64,000 nt of DNA from JARRPM01 sp963792815 (lineage in GTDB: Bacteria > Pseudomonadota > Gammaproteobacteria > Pseudomonadales > Halieaceae): contig CAWBXR010000003.1 in NCBI GenBank assembly GCA_963792815.1, positions 62,001-126,000 on the forward strand. Reading direction: 5' to 3'. Below, piece after piece: positions 25,918 through 34,194 of this stretch. The notes under the pieces were generated by a model. That model made no database searches. It was not told the origin of the DNA and worked only from the letters and a program-made list of their open reading frames with translations. The position numbers were made by a program, and so were the translations under genes. Within the stretch, counting starts at the first letter, position 1. Each line of letters starts with the position of its first letter.

Positions 25918-26921
25918 TGGCGCGGCGCAAGTCACGGGCTCCGGCCGAATTCTCGCTGTCGTTCCTCGACGTGATCTGCTGCGGTTTTGGCGCGATCATC
26001 CTGCTGCTGATGATTACCAAGACTGTGCAGCCGCAGATCATCGAGGCCTCCACGGTGAACCTCGAGGGTGTGCTCGCCGACCTGCAGGAGCAGCTGTTCG
26101 AGATTCGCGGCGAAAGCCGGGTGCTGAACCGCGACCTGAACGCCAGGCACGAGCAGCTGTCGGAATACGAGGAGCGCATAGCTATTTTGCGGGGCCAGCT
26201 GGCCAGTGCCAGGTCCCGCTACGACAGCATCCAGGTGCAGGACAACACCAACGACGTGGTGAGCGAACAACTGGCGATAGCACGACAGACCCTGTCAGAG
26301 GAACAGAAACGCCTGTTGGGCGCCCGGAGCCAGTCGAAGAACAACCTGATCGGCGGCATACCGGTGGACAGCGAATACATCATTTTCGTCATCGACACCT
26401 CCGGCTCCATGTTTTCCTACGCCTGGGAGCGAATGATAGAGGAATTGCAGGCTACACTGAGTATCTACCCGGAGGTGAAGGGCATCCAGGTGCTGAACGA
26501 CATGGGCAATTACATGTTCAGCCGCTACCGCGGCCAGTGGATCCCCGACACCGCGGGCCGGCGCAAGGTGATTATCGAAAACCTGCGCAACTGGAATGTG
26601 TTCAGTAACTCCAGCCCGGTGGAGGGAATCGAGGCCGCCATTCGCGCGTTTCACAAACCCGGGCAGAAGATAAGCATTTACGTGTTCGGCGATGAGTTCA
26701 CCGGCGACTCCATTTCCCAGGTGATCGATACCGTGGACCGTATCAACCAGTCCAACGCCAAGGGCGAGCGCCTGGTCAGGATCCATGCGGTGGGCTTTCC
26801 GGTACAATTCATCCGGGCGCCGCACCTGCAGACCACTGGTATCCGGTTTGCCACCCTGATGCGGGAGCTCACCTATCGCAACGGAGGCACTTTTGTCGGG
26901 CTCAATGACTTCCGTCCCTGA
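25917..26921 (+). CDS. VWA protein 2: paralogue of VWA protein 1
   Basis: A 334-aa protein with the same plan: basic start (MARRKSRAPAEF), helix LSFLDVICCGFGAIILLLMI with Asp18, a coiled coil from about 45 to 140, and a VWA domain with an ideal MIDAS motif (IIFVIDTSGSM; Asp160, Ser162, Ser164). The helix and the CGFGA motif are nearly the same as in VWA protein 1 while the domains have diverged, so these are old paralogues that may form a heteromeric ExbD-like pair. The start overlaps the preceding stop. Confidence 0.82.
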   Translation: MARRKSRAPAEFSLSFLDVICCGFGAIILLLMITKTVQPQIIEASTVNLEGVLADLQEQLFEIRGESRVLNRDLNARHEQLSEYEERIAILRGQLASARSRYDSIQVQDNTNDVVSEQLAIARQTLSEEQKRLLGARSQSKNNLIGGIPVDSEYIIFVIDTSGSMFSYAWERMIEELQATLSIYPEVKGIQVLNDMGNYMFSRYRGQWIPDTAGRRKVIIENLRNWNVFSNSSPVEGIEAAIRAFHKPGQKISIYVFGDEFTGDSISQVIDTVDRINQSNAKGERLVRIHAVGFPVQFIRAPHLQTTGIRFATLMRELTYRNGGTFVGLNDFRP

Positions 26922-27561
26922 GCGCAAGGCGCTGCTTTGGCTGGCGGGCGCCCTGCTGCTGGCGCTGCTGGCGGGCTGTGGCCCGGCAGAGGTCGTGGTC
27001 AAGGGTGAATTCCCGGCGCCAACGATGGAAAAACTGCCGCTGACCATCGGCGTGTGGTACGACCCCGCTTTTGCCAACCACGAGTTCTTCGATGAAGCCA
27101 AGAGCAAAAAGGACTCCAGTTGGCTGGTGAAGTCCGGGGAGGCCCAGGTGCAGATGTGGGATACCCTGCTCAATGGCATGTTCGCCCGGGTAGTACCGAT
27201 GGTGGGGCAGCCCGGGCCCGGCCAGATGAATCCCGCCGTGGACGCGGTGCTGATCCCGCAGATAGCCGAACTTCAATACGCCATTCCCGCCCATACCAAC
27301 GTGAAGGTTTACGAGATCTGGATACGCTATCATCTACAACTGGTGACGACCGGGGGCGACCCGATAGCCGACTGGACCATGCCGGCCTACGGTAAAACCC
27401 CCACTGCGTTCCTGCAGACTGACCAGGCCGCCGTCAATCTGGCGGCGGTGATGGCGCTGCGTGATGCGGGGGCCAATTTCGCCACCAGTTTCGCCAGGGT
27501 GCCGGCAGTGCAGGCCTGGCTACAGCAAGTGCTCGGTAACGGGCAGGAGGCAAGCCTGTGA
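26905..27561 (+). CDS. Operon lipoprotein, about 218 aa
   Basis: The ATG at 26905 lies within the end of VWA gene 2 and gives a lipoprotein signal (LLLALLAGC). The mature part (LTIGVWYDPAFANHEFFDEA, FARVVPMVGQ, VDAVLIPQIAELQYAIPA, YEIWIRYHLQLVTTGGDPIADWTMPAYGKT) resembles lipoproteins with a GNA1162/CsgG-like alpha-beta layer, but I do not assign a family. The stop is overlapped by the next gene's GTG (GTGA). Confidence 0.72.
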   Translation: MTSVPERKALLWLAGALLLALLAGCGPAEVVVKGEFPAPTMEKLPLTIGVWYDPAFANHEFFDEAKSKKDSSWLVKSGEAQVQMWDTLLNGMFARVVPMVGQPGPGQMNPAVDAVLIPQIAELQYAIPAHTNVKVYEIWIRYHLQLVTTGGDPIADWTMPAYGKTPTAFLQTDQAAVNLAAVMALRDAGANFATSFARVPAVQAWLQQVLGNGQEASL

Positions 27562-28232
27562 AACTACACAACCTTCCCGGCGCGCTGCTACTGGGCGGCG
27601 CTATCTTCCTGGCGTCCGGCTGCGTCACATCGACAGTCGACCAGATGGTGTTCAACGAACCCAGCGAGGGCATCGGCAACTCCACCGTGGTGATCCTGGG
27701 GCGGCGCCACGCCAGCGACTACGATACCGAGCCGGATTTCGTCGAGTGCGTTGGCGACCATATATCGAGCGGCGACAGGAGCATCGAGGTAATAGGGGAA
27801 CTGGAATTCGTCAACGACTTCTACCCCTGGTTCGAGCCCCGCACGGCGCCGCTGCAACTGGCGGATTTTGAGCGCCTGGTCGAGCGCCAGCCGGTGGTGG
27901 CCGAAAAAATGGCCTCGCTGAGAACCCAGTACATGATCTGGATCGACGGCTCCACCGTGCGCGGCGACTCGACCGGCTCCATGACCTGCGCGGTGGGTCC
28001 CGGCGGGGGCGGCTGTTTCGGTTTCGGTACCTGGAGCAATGACGCGAACTACGAGGCGACCATCTGGGACTTTACCGAACACGCTGAAGTGGGGCGTATC
28101 AGCACCACCGCTACCGGACAGTCCTATATGCCCGCGGTAGTGATACCCATCCCCATCATCGCCCCGGTACAGGGCACCGCCTGCGACGGAATTGGCGACC
28201 AGCTGCTCCAGTTCCTGTCCAGCCAGTACTAG
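27558..28232 (+). CDS. Operon lipoprotein, 224 aa
   Basis: GTG start overlapping the previous stop. The signal peptide ends IFLASGC. The mature part begins with VDQMVFNEPSEGIGNSTVVILGRRHASDYDTEPDF, and ends with a Pro/Ile-rich AVVIPIPIIAPVQGTACDGIGDQLLQFL. Similar sequences are often annotated as hypothetical lipoproteins next to peptidases; no domain is recognised. A CAVGPGGGGCFGFG segment has two cysteines that could be disulfide-bonded. Confidence 0.7.
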   Translation: MKLHNLPGALLLGGAIFLASGCVTSTVDQMVFNEPSEGIGNSTVVILGRRHASDYDTEPDFVECVGDHISSGDRSIEVIGELEFVNDFYPWFEPRTAPLQLADFERLVERQPVVAEKMASLRTQYMIWIDGSTVRGDSTGSMTCAVGPGGGGCFGFGTWSNDANYEATIWDFTEHAEVGRISTTATGQSYMPAVVIPIPIIAPVQGTACDGIGDQLLQFLSSQY

Positions 28233-28243
28233 GGGAGGAGCGG

Positions 28244-29680
28244 ATGTCGCGTTATGTCGCAGTTGCAGTCCTGGCCGGTTTACTGACCACCCTCATGGCC
28301 GGATGCGCCGAGAACCCGGCGACCGGGGGCAGCAGCGTGGTTGTCAGCACCCAGGGCCGGGAAGTGTCAGTGGGCGAGGACATGCACCGCCAGATCGTTG
28401 AAGAGGGCGCGACCTATGACGACCCGGAACTGTCCGCCTATATAACCCGCATTGGCCAGCGCCTGGTGCAAAACAGCGATACGCCGGGCGATACCTTCAC
28501 CTTTACGGTGATCGACAGCCCGGATATCAATGCTTTCGCCACCCCGGGTGGTTTCGTCTACGTCAACCGGGGCCTGCTCGCCTACCTGGACAACGAGGCC
28601 GAGCTGGCGGGGGTCATGGCCCACGAGATCGGCCACGTCACCGCCCGCCACGCGGCGCGGCAGCAGACCGCCAGCATCACCAACCAGGTGGTGGCGACCA
28701 CCGCCTATATCCTGACCGGCAGCGGCGAGCTGGCGGACGCCTCGAATATGTACGGCACCGAGCTGGTGCGGGGCTATGGCCGCGAACACGAACTGGAGGC
28801 CGACGGACTGGGGGCAAAGTATATGTACAACTCCGGCTACGACCCCGACTCGCTGCTGGAGGTGATCGGCGTGCTGAAGGACCAGGAGCAGTTCCAGCGG
28901 GTGAAAGCCAAGTCTACCGGCAAACCGGTGGCCAGCTACCACGGGCTCTACGCCACCCACCCGCGCAACGACCAGCGCCTGCAGACGGTGATCCGCACCG
29001 CCGGCGACCTCACCACCGGGGAGACCGTGGACAATCCCGAAGTGCCGGGGGAATTTCGCCGCCAGATCGAGGGCCTTGTCTGGGGTCCCAGCGTGCAGAG
29101 CGCCCGGGACGAGAATCGCTATTATCACAACAAGCTGGGCTTCAGCTTCGAACATCCCCCGGGCTGGCAGGTGACCGCCGGGGCAAAGGAGATTGTCGCC
29201 AGCGCCCCCGATGGCTCCGCCTCCCTGACCCTCACCATTCGACGCCGGGACCAGGCGAGCACCCCGCGCACGGTGCTCGAAGGCAGTGCGACGGGCACCC
29301 TGGGCGAGGGCGCTGAGCTGGAGCAGGCCGGTCTCACGGGCTACACGGCAGTGGCCACCAGTGGCAGCAACAACAGCCGCCTCGCGGTTATCGATTACAG
29401 CAGCCTGAGCTACCTGTTCGATGGCAGGGCGAATGATTTTGCCGCCGCCGACCCGCAGTTACTGGCTGCGATCCAGAGTTTCCGGCCGATGCACCCGAAG
29501 GAGCGCCAGGCCGGCAACGGTTATCGCATACACTATATCCAGGTGCCGCGGGGGGCCACCATGGCGAGCCTCGCCAGCAGCGTGCGCATCCCCGATGCAG
29601 AGGCCCAGTTGCGCCTGCTCAACGGTCTTTACCCCCGGGGAGAACCCCGCACCGGTGACTGGATCAAGATAATCCGCTGA
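28244..29680 (+). CDS. M48-family metalloprotease lipoprotein with LysM-like tail
   Basis: Last gene of the operon, 478 aa. The signal peptide ends LMAGC. The peptidase domain has the zinc motif HEIGH (His127-Glu128...His131) in VMAHEIGHVTARHAARQQ and the third-ligand region HELEADGLGAKYM. A C-terminal half (about 290-400) has a periplasmic beta fold (FEHPPGWQVTAGAKEIVAS) and the end (IHYIQVPRGATMASLASSV...LLNGLYPRGEPRTGDWIKI) has the pattern of a LysM-like wall-binding domain. BepA/LoiP-type M48 enzymes act in outer-membrane protein quality control; here it may process or police the complex encoded upstream. Confidence 0.9.
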   Translation: MSRYVAVAVLAGLLTTLMAGCAENPATGGSSVVVSTQGREVSVGEDMHRQIVEEGATYDDPELSAYITRIGQRLVQNSDTPGDTFTFTVIDSPDINAFATPGGFVYVNRGLLAYLDNEAELAGVMAHEIGHVTARHAARQQTASITNQVVATTAYILTGSGELADASNMYGTELVRGYGREHELEADGLGAKYMYNSGYDPDSLLEVIGVLKDQEQFQRVKAKSTGKPVASYHGLYATHPRNDQRLQTVIRTAGDLTTGETVDNPEVPGEFRRQIEGLVWGPSVQSARDENRYYHNKLGFSFEHPPGWQVTAGAKEIVASAPDGSASLTLTIRRRDQASTPRTVLEGSATGTLGEGAELEQAGLTGYTAVATSGSNNSRLAVIDYSSLSYLFDGRANDFAAADPQLLAAIQSFRPMHPKERQAGNGYRIHYIQVPRGATMASLASSVRIPDAEAQLRLLNGLYPRGEPRTGDWIKIIR

Positions 29681-29751
29681 CGCGGCACTTCACAAACCGG
29701 ACAGGCGGTCGGCATCCCCAACCGCATCAATTGCAACCAGGAGCGATGCCG

Positions 29752-31471
29752 ATGGGAATTTTGCGGACGCTGTTGCTGGCATCCCTGGCAAGCTGCCTGG
29801 CATCTGCTGCGGCCGCCAGCCAGCTGGTGGTCTATACAGCCAAAAAAATCATCACCATGGAACCGGCCCTGCCCGAGGCCACGGCCGTGGCAGTGGCCGA
29901 CGGCCGCATTGTCGCGGTGGGCACCCTGGAATCACTCAAGCCCTGGCTGGCAGTGAGCGATGTCAGCATCGACCGCAGCCTGCAGGACAAGGTCCTGATG
30001 CCCGGTTTCATCGACCCCCATGTGCACCCTTCCCTGCCGGCGGTTCTGACCCAGTTCCCATTCCTGGCGCCCGATGACTGGACCCTGCCCACTGGAGACT
30101 TTCCCGGCGCGACCACTCCCGAAGCTTACAAGGCCCGCCTGCAAGAGCTGGTCGCCACGGACACTGACAAGAGCGTGCCGTTTATCGTCTGGGGCTACCA
30201 CCCGCTGTGGCACGGGGAGGTGTACCGCCAGCAACTCAACGACTGGTTCCCGGAATACCCCGGTGATGCTCTGGCACCGCTCCTTCCATGAGCTGATTGG
30301 CAACGACGCGGCTTTTGCCATGCTCGGTATTACCGAGGCTGATACTGCAGGCAACCACGAGAATGACTGGGCCAGGGGACACTTCTGGGAGAACGGCCTG
30401 AAAGCCGTGGTTCCCAAACTGCCCTTCCTGTTCGAGCCCGCCCGCTTCGGCAAGGGTATGAGCAATTTCCTGGAGATGGCTCACCTCGGTGGCGTCACCA
30501 CGGTACTGGATATGGGTACGGGGGTCTTCGGCGACCCGGCCGGGGAGATCGCCCTGGTGCGCCAGATTACAGAGACAAGCCAGGCACCCCTGCGCATTAT
30601 CATGACCCCCATCATCACCGACTTCCTCGCCAGGGGTAAAAGCCCGGCCGAGGCCATAGTTGAAATCGATGAGTGGCGGGCGGGGAACTCGCGCCGTGTG
30701 ATGGTGGAGAACCATTTCAAACTGATGATGGACGGGGCGATTTTCAGCGGCCTGGCGCAAATGGGACCACCGGGCTACATCGATGGCCACAAAGGCCTGT
30801 GGATGGCCCCGCTGCCGGTAACAACCCAGTGGGCGCAGGCCTTCTGGCGGGCGGGGTACCAGCTGCACGCCCACACCAATGGCGACCTCAGCGCCGCCGC
30901 CTTCATCGACCTGTTGCGCGCCCTGCAGGCCGAGCACCCCAGGGTGGATCACCGCTTTACCCTGGAGCATTTCGCCTATAGCACCGAGGACCAGAGTCGA
31001 CAGCTCAAAGCCCTGGGCGCGCTGGTATCGGCCAATCCCTACTACCACTACCTGCTGTCCGATATCTACAGCGAGTTGTGGCTGGGACCGGACCGGGGCA
31101 GCCAGATGGTGCGGCTGGGCTCCCTGGAGCGCCTGGGGGTGCCCTTCGCCCTGCACTCGGATAGCCCGATGGCGCCCCTGTCGCCCCTCACGCTGGCCTG
31201 GAACGCCACCAACCGGGTGACGATCGGCGGCGGGGAGACCGGTGCCGCCGAAAAAATATCACTGGAGGCCGCCCTGCGAGCCATCACTGTCGACGCTGCC
31301 TGGATAGTGGGCTGGGAAAACGAGATCGGGTCGATCAGGGCGGGAAAGCGCGCTGATTTCGCCGTACTGGACAGCGACCCCTATGAGGCAGGGATCGCCG
31401 GGCTGAACAAGATCAAGGTGTGGGGAACCGTATTCGAGGGAGAAGTCCACCCCATCGAGGCCAGCAGGTAA
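29752..31471 (+). pseudogene. Secreted amidohydrolase (YtcJ-like), one frameshift
   Basis: The ATG at 29752 has AGGAG at 8 nt and gives a signal peptide (LLLASLASCLASAAAASQ), then LVVYTAKKIITMEPALPEA...VLMPGFIDPHVHPSLP with the HxH metal site. A +1 step at about 30255-30265 is needed to join PVMLWHRSFHELIGNDAAF and the remainder, including AGYQLHAHTNGD, LEHFAYST and PFALHSDSPMAPLSPL (remaining metal ligands). Rejoined it is about 573 aa, normal for this superfamily. The substrate is unknown. The shift lies beside a CCCC run and could be a sequencing insertion. Confidence 0.8.
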
Positions 31472-31486
31472 TAGGCGGCCGCGCGT

Positions 31487-31819
31487 TCAGGCCGGCGCGT
31501 TCGGTGCTTCCGCGCGCTGCTGCACAAGCACCCAGGGCGGCGCCACCACGGCCCAGAGTTCCGGGTTGGCCTCGTACCAGGCCCGGGCCTGCTCATCGGT
31601 CACGGGGGCGATACTGCCCTCGGCAATCCACTGCTCGAAGCGGGCGGTGTTATCAAGACCCAACTGGACCGCCACTTCCACCAGGTTCAGCTTGCCCTCC
31701 ACGCTGATCACGCTGCCCCGGGCGTACCAGGTCTGCAGCTCGTGCCAGTGGATCCGGGCAGTCTGGCTCAGGTATTCGCTGCGCAACAGGCTTTCGCGTT
31801 CGGGTTCCGACTCAGCCAT
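31487..31819 (-). CDS. DUF2288 domain protein, 110 aa
   Basis: From ATG 31819: MAESEPERESLLRSEYLSQTARI with WHELQTWYARGSVISV and LNLVEVAVQLGLDN, the signature of DUF2288 proteins (small cytoplasmic proteins of unknown function). It overlaps the end of the upstream metallo-beta-lactamase-fold gene by 8 bp, so the two are very likely translationally coupled. Confidence 0.82.
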   Translation of the reverse strand: MAESEPERESLLRSEYLSQTARIHWHELQTWYARGSVISVEGKLNLVEVAVQLGLDNTARFEQWIAEGSIAPVTDEQARAWYEANPELWAVVAPPWVLVQQRAEAPNAPA

Positions 31820-32462
31820 AGCGGCTGTCTGCCACAAACGGATTGGTACGCCTCTCCTGGCCAAAGCTGGAGGTGGGCCCGTGCCCGGGGATGAAGGTAA
31901 TGTCGTCGCCGAGCGGGAACAGTTTGTCGCGAATACTGGCGACCAGCTGCTCGTGGTTACCCCTGGGAAAGTCGGTGCGGCCGATTGATCCCTGAAACAG
32001 CACATCTCCCACCCAGGCGACTTTTTGCGCGTCATACAGAAACACCACGTGGCCCGGCGTGTGCCCCGGACAGTGGAAAACCCTGAGCACCTGCTCACCC
32101 ACCGTTACCGTATCACCCTGGTCCAGCCAGCGGTCCGGCAGAAACGCATCGGCGTGGGGGAAGCCCGCCATCTCGCACCACTCGGGCAACTTGTCCAGCC
32201 AGAACTGGTCTTCCCGGTGCGGGCCCTCGATGGGCACACCCAACTGCTGGCGCAGCACATCCGATGCGGCGCAGTGGTCCATGTGGGCATGGGTGAGAAG
32301 AATCTTTTCGACGCTGGCGTGCATTTTTTCGACCGCGGCGAGAATCCTCTCCACGTCTCCGCCGGGATCGACGATGGCGGCCTTGCCGGTGGTCTCACAC
32401 TTGATAATGGAGCAATTCTGCTGGTAGGGGGTAACCGGTACGATGGTGCATTGAATGGGCAT
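31812..32462 (-). CDS. MBL-fold metallohydrolase (glyoxalase II-like)
   Basis: A 216-aa protein with THAHMDH (His58, His60, Asp62, His63), a second His in FHCPGHTPGHVVF, Asp in WVGDVLFQGSIGRTDFP and the last His in FIPGHGPTS, the set of a binuclear metal site. The short length and lack of the C-terminal HAGH domain of true glyoxalase II place it in the YcbL type, which hydrolyses S-lactoylglutathione or similar thioesters. No signal peptide is seen. Confidence 0.88.
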   Translation of the reverse strand: MPIQCTIVPVTPYQQNCSIIKCETTGKAAIVDPGGDVERILAAVEKMHASVEKILLTHAHMDHCAASDVLRQQLGVPIEGPHREDQFWLDKLPEWCEMAGFPHADAFLPDRWLDQGDTVTVGEQVLRVFHCPGHTPGHVVFLYDAQKVAWVGDVLFQGSIGRTDFPRGNHEQLVASIRDKLFPLGDDITFIPGHGPTSSFGQERRTNPFVADSRYG

Positions 32463-32587
32463 TTGCTGGCTGGGTCCTTTCGTAAAAATGAGCCGGGGCG
32501 GGGTGCCTTGCCGGGAAACGTACCACCAGGCCCGGATTGTTGCTACGAGTGGAGCGCCGGGCCTTCGTCGCGACCCGGGACGCCCCG

Positions 32588-33895
32588 CTACAGACCGGGC
32601 GGATCAGACTCGGCCGGATCGTAGGACTGCTGTCTCCCGACCCGATCGAAGATCGCCTGGTCAAACTGTCCTTCGCTTTTCGCCACGATAAGCGTCACCA
32701 CCGCATCGCCGGTGACATTGACGGCAGTCCGCACCATGTCCAGCAGGCGGTCGACGCCAAGTATCAGGCCGATCCCCTCTACTGGCAGACCCGCCTGTCC
32801 CAGCACCAGCGCCAGGGTAACAAGGCCGACGCCCGGCACCGCGGCGGTGCCGACGGAGGCCATGGTTGCGGTGAGGATAACCGTCAGCAGCGCGGTAGCG
32901 GTGAGGTCAATCCCATATACCTGCGCGATGAAAACCGTGGCCACCCCCTGCATGATGGCGGTGCCGTCCATATTGATGGTCGCACCCAGCGGGATCGTGA
33001 AGCCTGCCACCGAGTTGTGCACACCCATCTGCCGCTCCACCGTGTTGAGGGTGACGGGCAGCGTTGCGCCGGAAGATGCCGTGCTGAAGGCGAAAGCCCA
33101 GACCGGCCGCATTTTGGCGAACAGCGTGCGCGGGGACAGCCCCGCCAGCGAGCGCAGCAGCAGGGCGTATACGACAAAAGCGTGCAGCAGCAGCACACCA
33201 ACCACGGTAAAAAAGTAGGCCGCCAGGTCTGCAATGGCGCTCAGGCCCATCTGGGCGAACAGTTTCACGAGCAGCGCAAACACACCGTAGGGTGCCAGCG
33301 CCATGAGAATTTCCACCATTTTCATGACCACGGTTTCGAGGTCGCGAAAAAAGCCCGCGATGCGCCGACCCGGCTCCCCGGCGTGGGAAATGGCGTAACC
33401 CACCAGCAGCGCGAATACGATGATCTGCAGCATTTCCCCGTCCGCCATGGCCCGCACCGGGTTGGAGGGGACGATATTGACCAGTACATCCACCAGCGGG
33501 GGCGGCGGGGTGGGCTGGAAATCCGCGGCAAGCACCAGGTTCATGCCCTCACCCGGGCTGATGATACCCGCGACCACCAGGGCAAGCGTCACCGCTATCG
33601 CCGTGGTGGCGAGGTACAGGCCGAAGGTCTTGAAGGCAATGGGCCCCATCCGGGCACTGTCGCCGAGGGAACTGGCCCCGCAGATCAGGGATACCAGCAC
33701 CAGGGGCACCACCAGCAGCTTCAGCGAGGCTATAAAAATTCGCCCGACCACATCGAACAGGCCACCCACCAGGCCCTCATCGATAAACGCACGCAGGCCA
33801 TCGGGCAGCGCGGTGCCGTGCAAAAGTGCGTTCAGCAGCGAGCCCAGCAGGATGCCCGCCGCCATCGCCGTGAGTATCCGGTTGGTCAGGCTCAT
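32588..33895 (-). CDS. Dicarboxylate/amino acid:cation symporter (DAACS family)
   Basis: A 435-aa inner-membrane carrier. The family hallmarks are the serine-rich reentrant loop (STASSGATLPVTLNTVE), the GATINMDGTAIMQGVATVFIAQ segment that binds cation and substrate, and a C-terminal LILGVDRLLDMVRTAVNVTGDA. It takes up C4-dicarboxylates, glutamate or aspartate with H+ or Na+. The start overlaps the stop of the Kazal-type lipoprotein gene by 4 bp (ATGA), so the two are coupled. Confidence 0.92.
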   Translation of the reverse strand: MSLTNRILTAMAAGILLGSLLNALLHGTALPDGLRAFIDEGLVGGLFDVVGRIFIASLKLLVVPLVLVSLICGASSLGDSARMGPIAFKTFGLYLATTAIAVTLALVVAGIISPGEGMNLVLAADFQPTPPPPLVDVLVNIVPSNPVRAMADGEMLQIIVFALLVGYAISHAGEPGRRIAGFFRDLETVVMKMVEILMALAPYGVFALLVKLFAQMGLSAIADLAAYFFTVVGVLLLHAFVVYALLLRSLAGLSPRTLFAKMRPVWAFAFSTASSGATLPVTLNTVERQMGVHNSVAGFTIPLGATINMDGTAIMQGVATVFIAQVYGIDLTATALLTVILTATMASVGTAAVPGVGLVTLALVLGQAGLPVEGIGLILGVDRLLDMVRTAVNVTGDAVVTLIVAKSEGQFDQAIFDRVGRQQSYDPAESDPPGL

Positions 33896-34149
33896 TCGCT
33901 GCAGGGTCCATTCTGGTAGCCCGTGACTGCGCTGTCAGCGCAGGCGTTACAGGCGGAGGCGTAAGTCCTGAAGCCGCCCGCTGCCAGACTCGCGCAGGCA
34001 GGCGCATACTGCATGGTGCATAGCTCAGGGCGCGGGTCAGTACAGGGAATCATCGGGTTTGACGCCAACGGAGCGGCCGGCCCGGGTTGGCTTGTAACGG
34101 TGCTGCAACCGGCCACTACCAGCAGGGCTAAGGCCCAGGCTATGCGCAT
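33892..34149 (-). CDS. Kazal-type protease-inhibitor-like lipoprotein, 85 aa
   Basis: The signal peptide ends VVAGC (lipid Cys15). The mature part holds six cysteines, Cys36, 44, 52, 67, 70 and 83, with spacing C-x7-C-x7-C-x14-C-x2-C-x12-C and the TYASACNAC block, which match a Kazal domain (C2-x7-C3 and C4-x2-C5 being diagnostic). Kazal domains inhibit serine proteases by presenting a loop after the second cysteine (here TMQYAPAC). Role inferred: an envelope inhibitor of host or competitor protease. The ribosome-binding site is TGGAG at 8 nt. Confidence 0.78.
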   Translation of the reverse strand: MRIAWALALLVVAGCSTVTSQPGPAAPLASNPMIPCTDPRPELCTMQYAPACASLAAGGFRTYASACNACADSAVTGYQNGPCSE

Positions 34150-34194
34150 TGATCACTCCATCTGGATAAGGATGCTTTGAGGGGGAGAAGCCTA

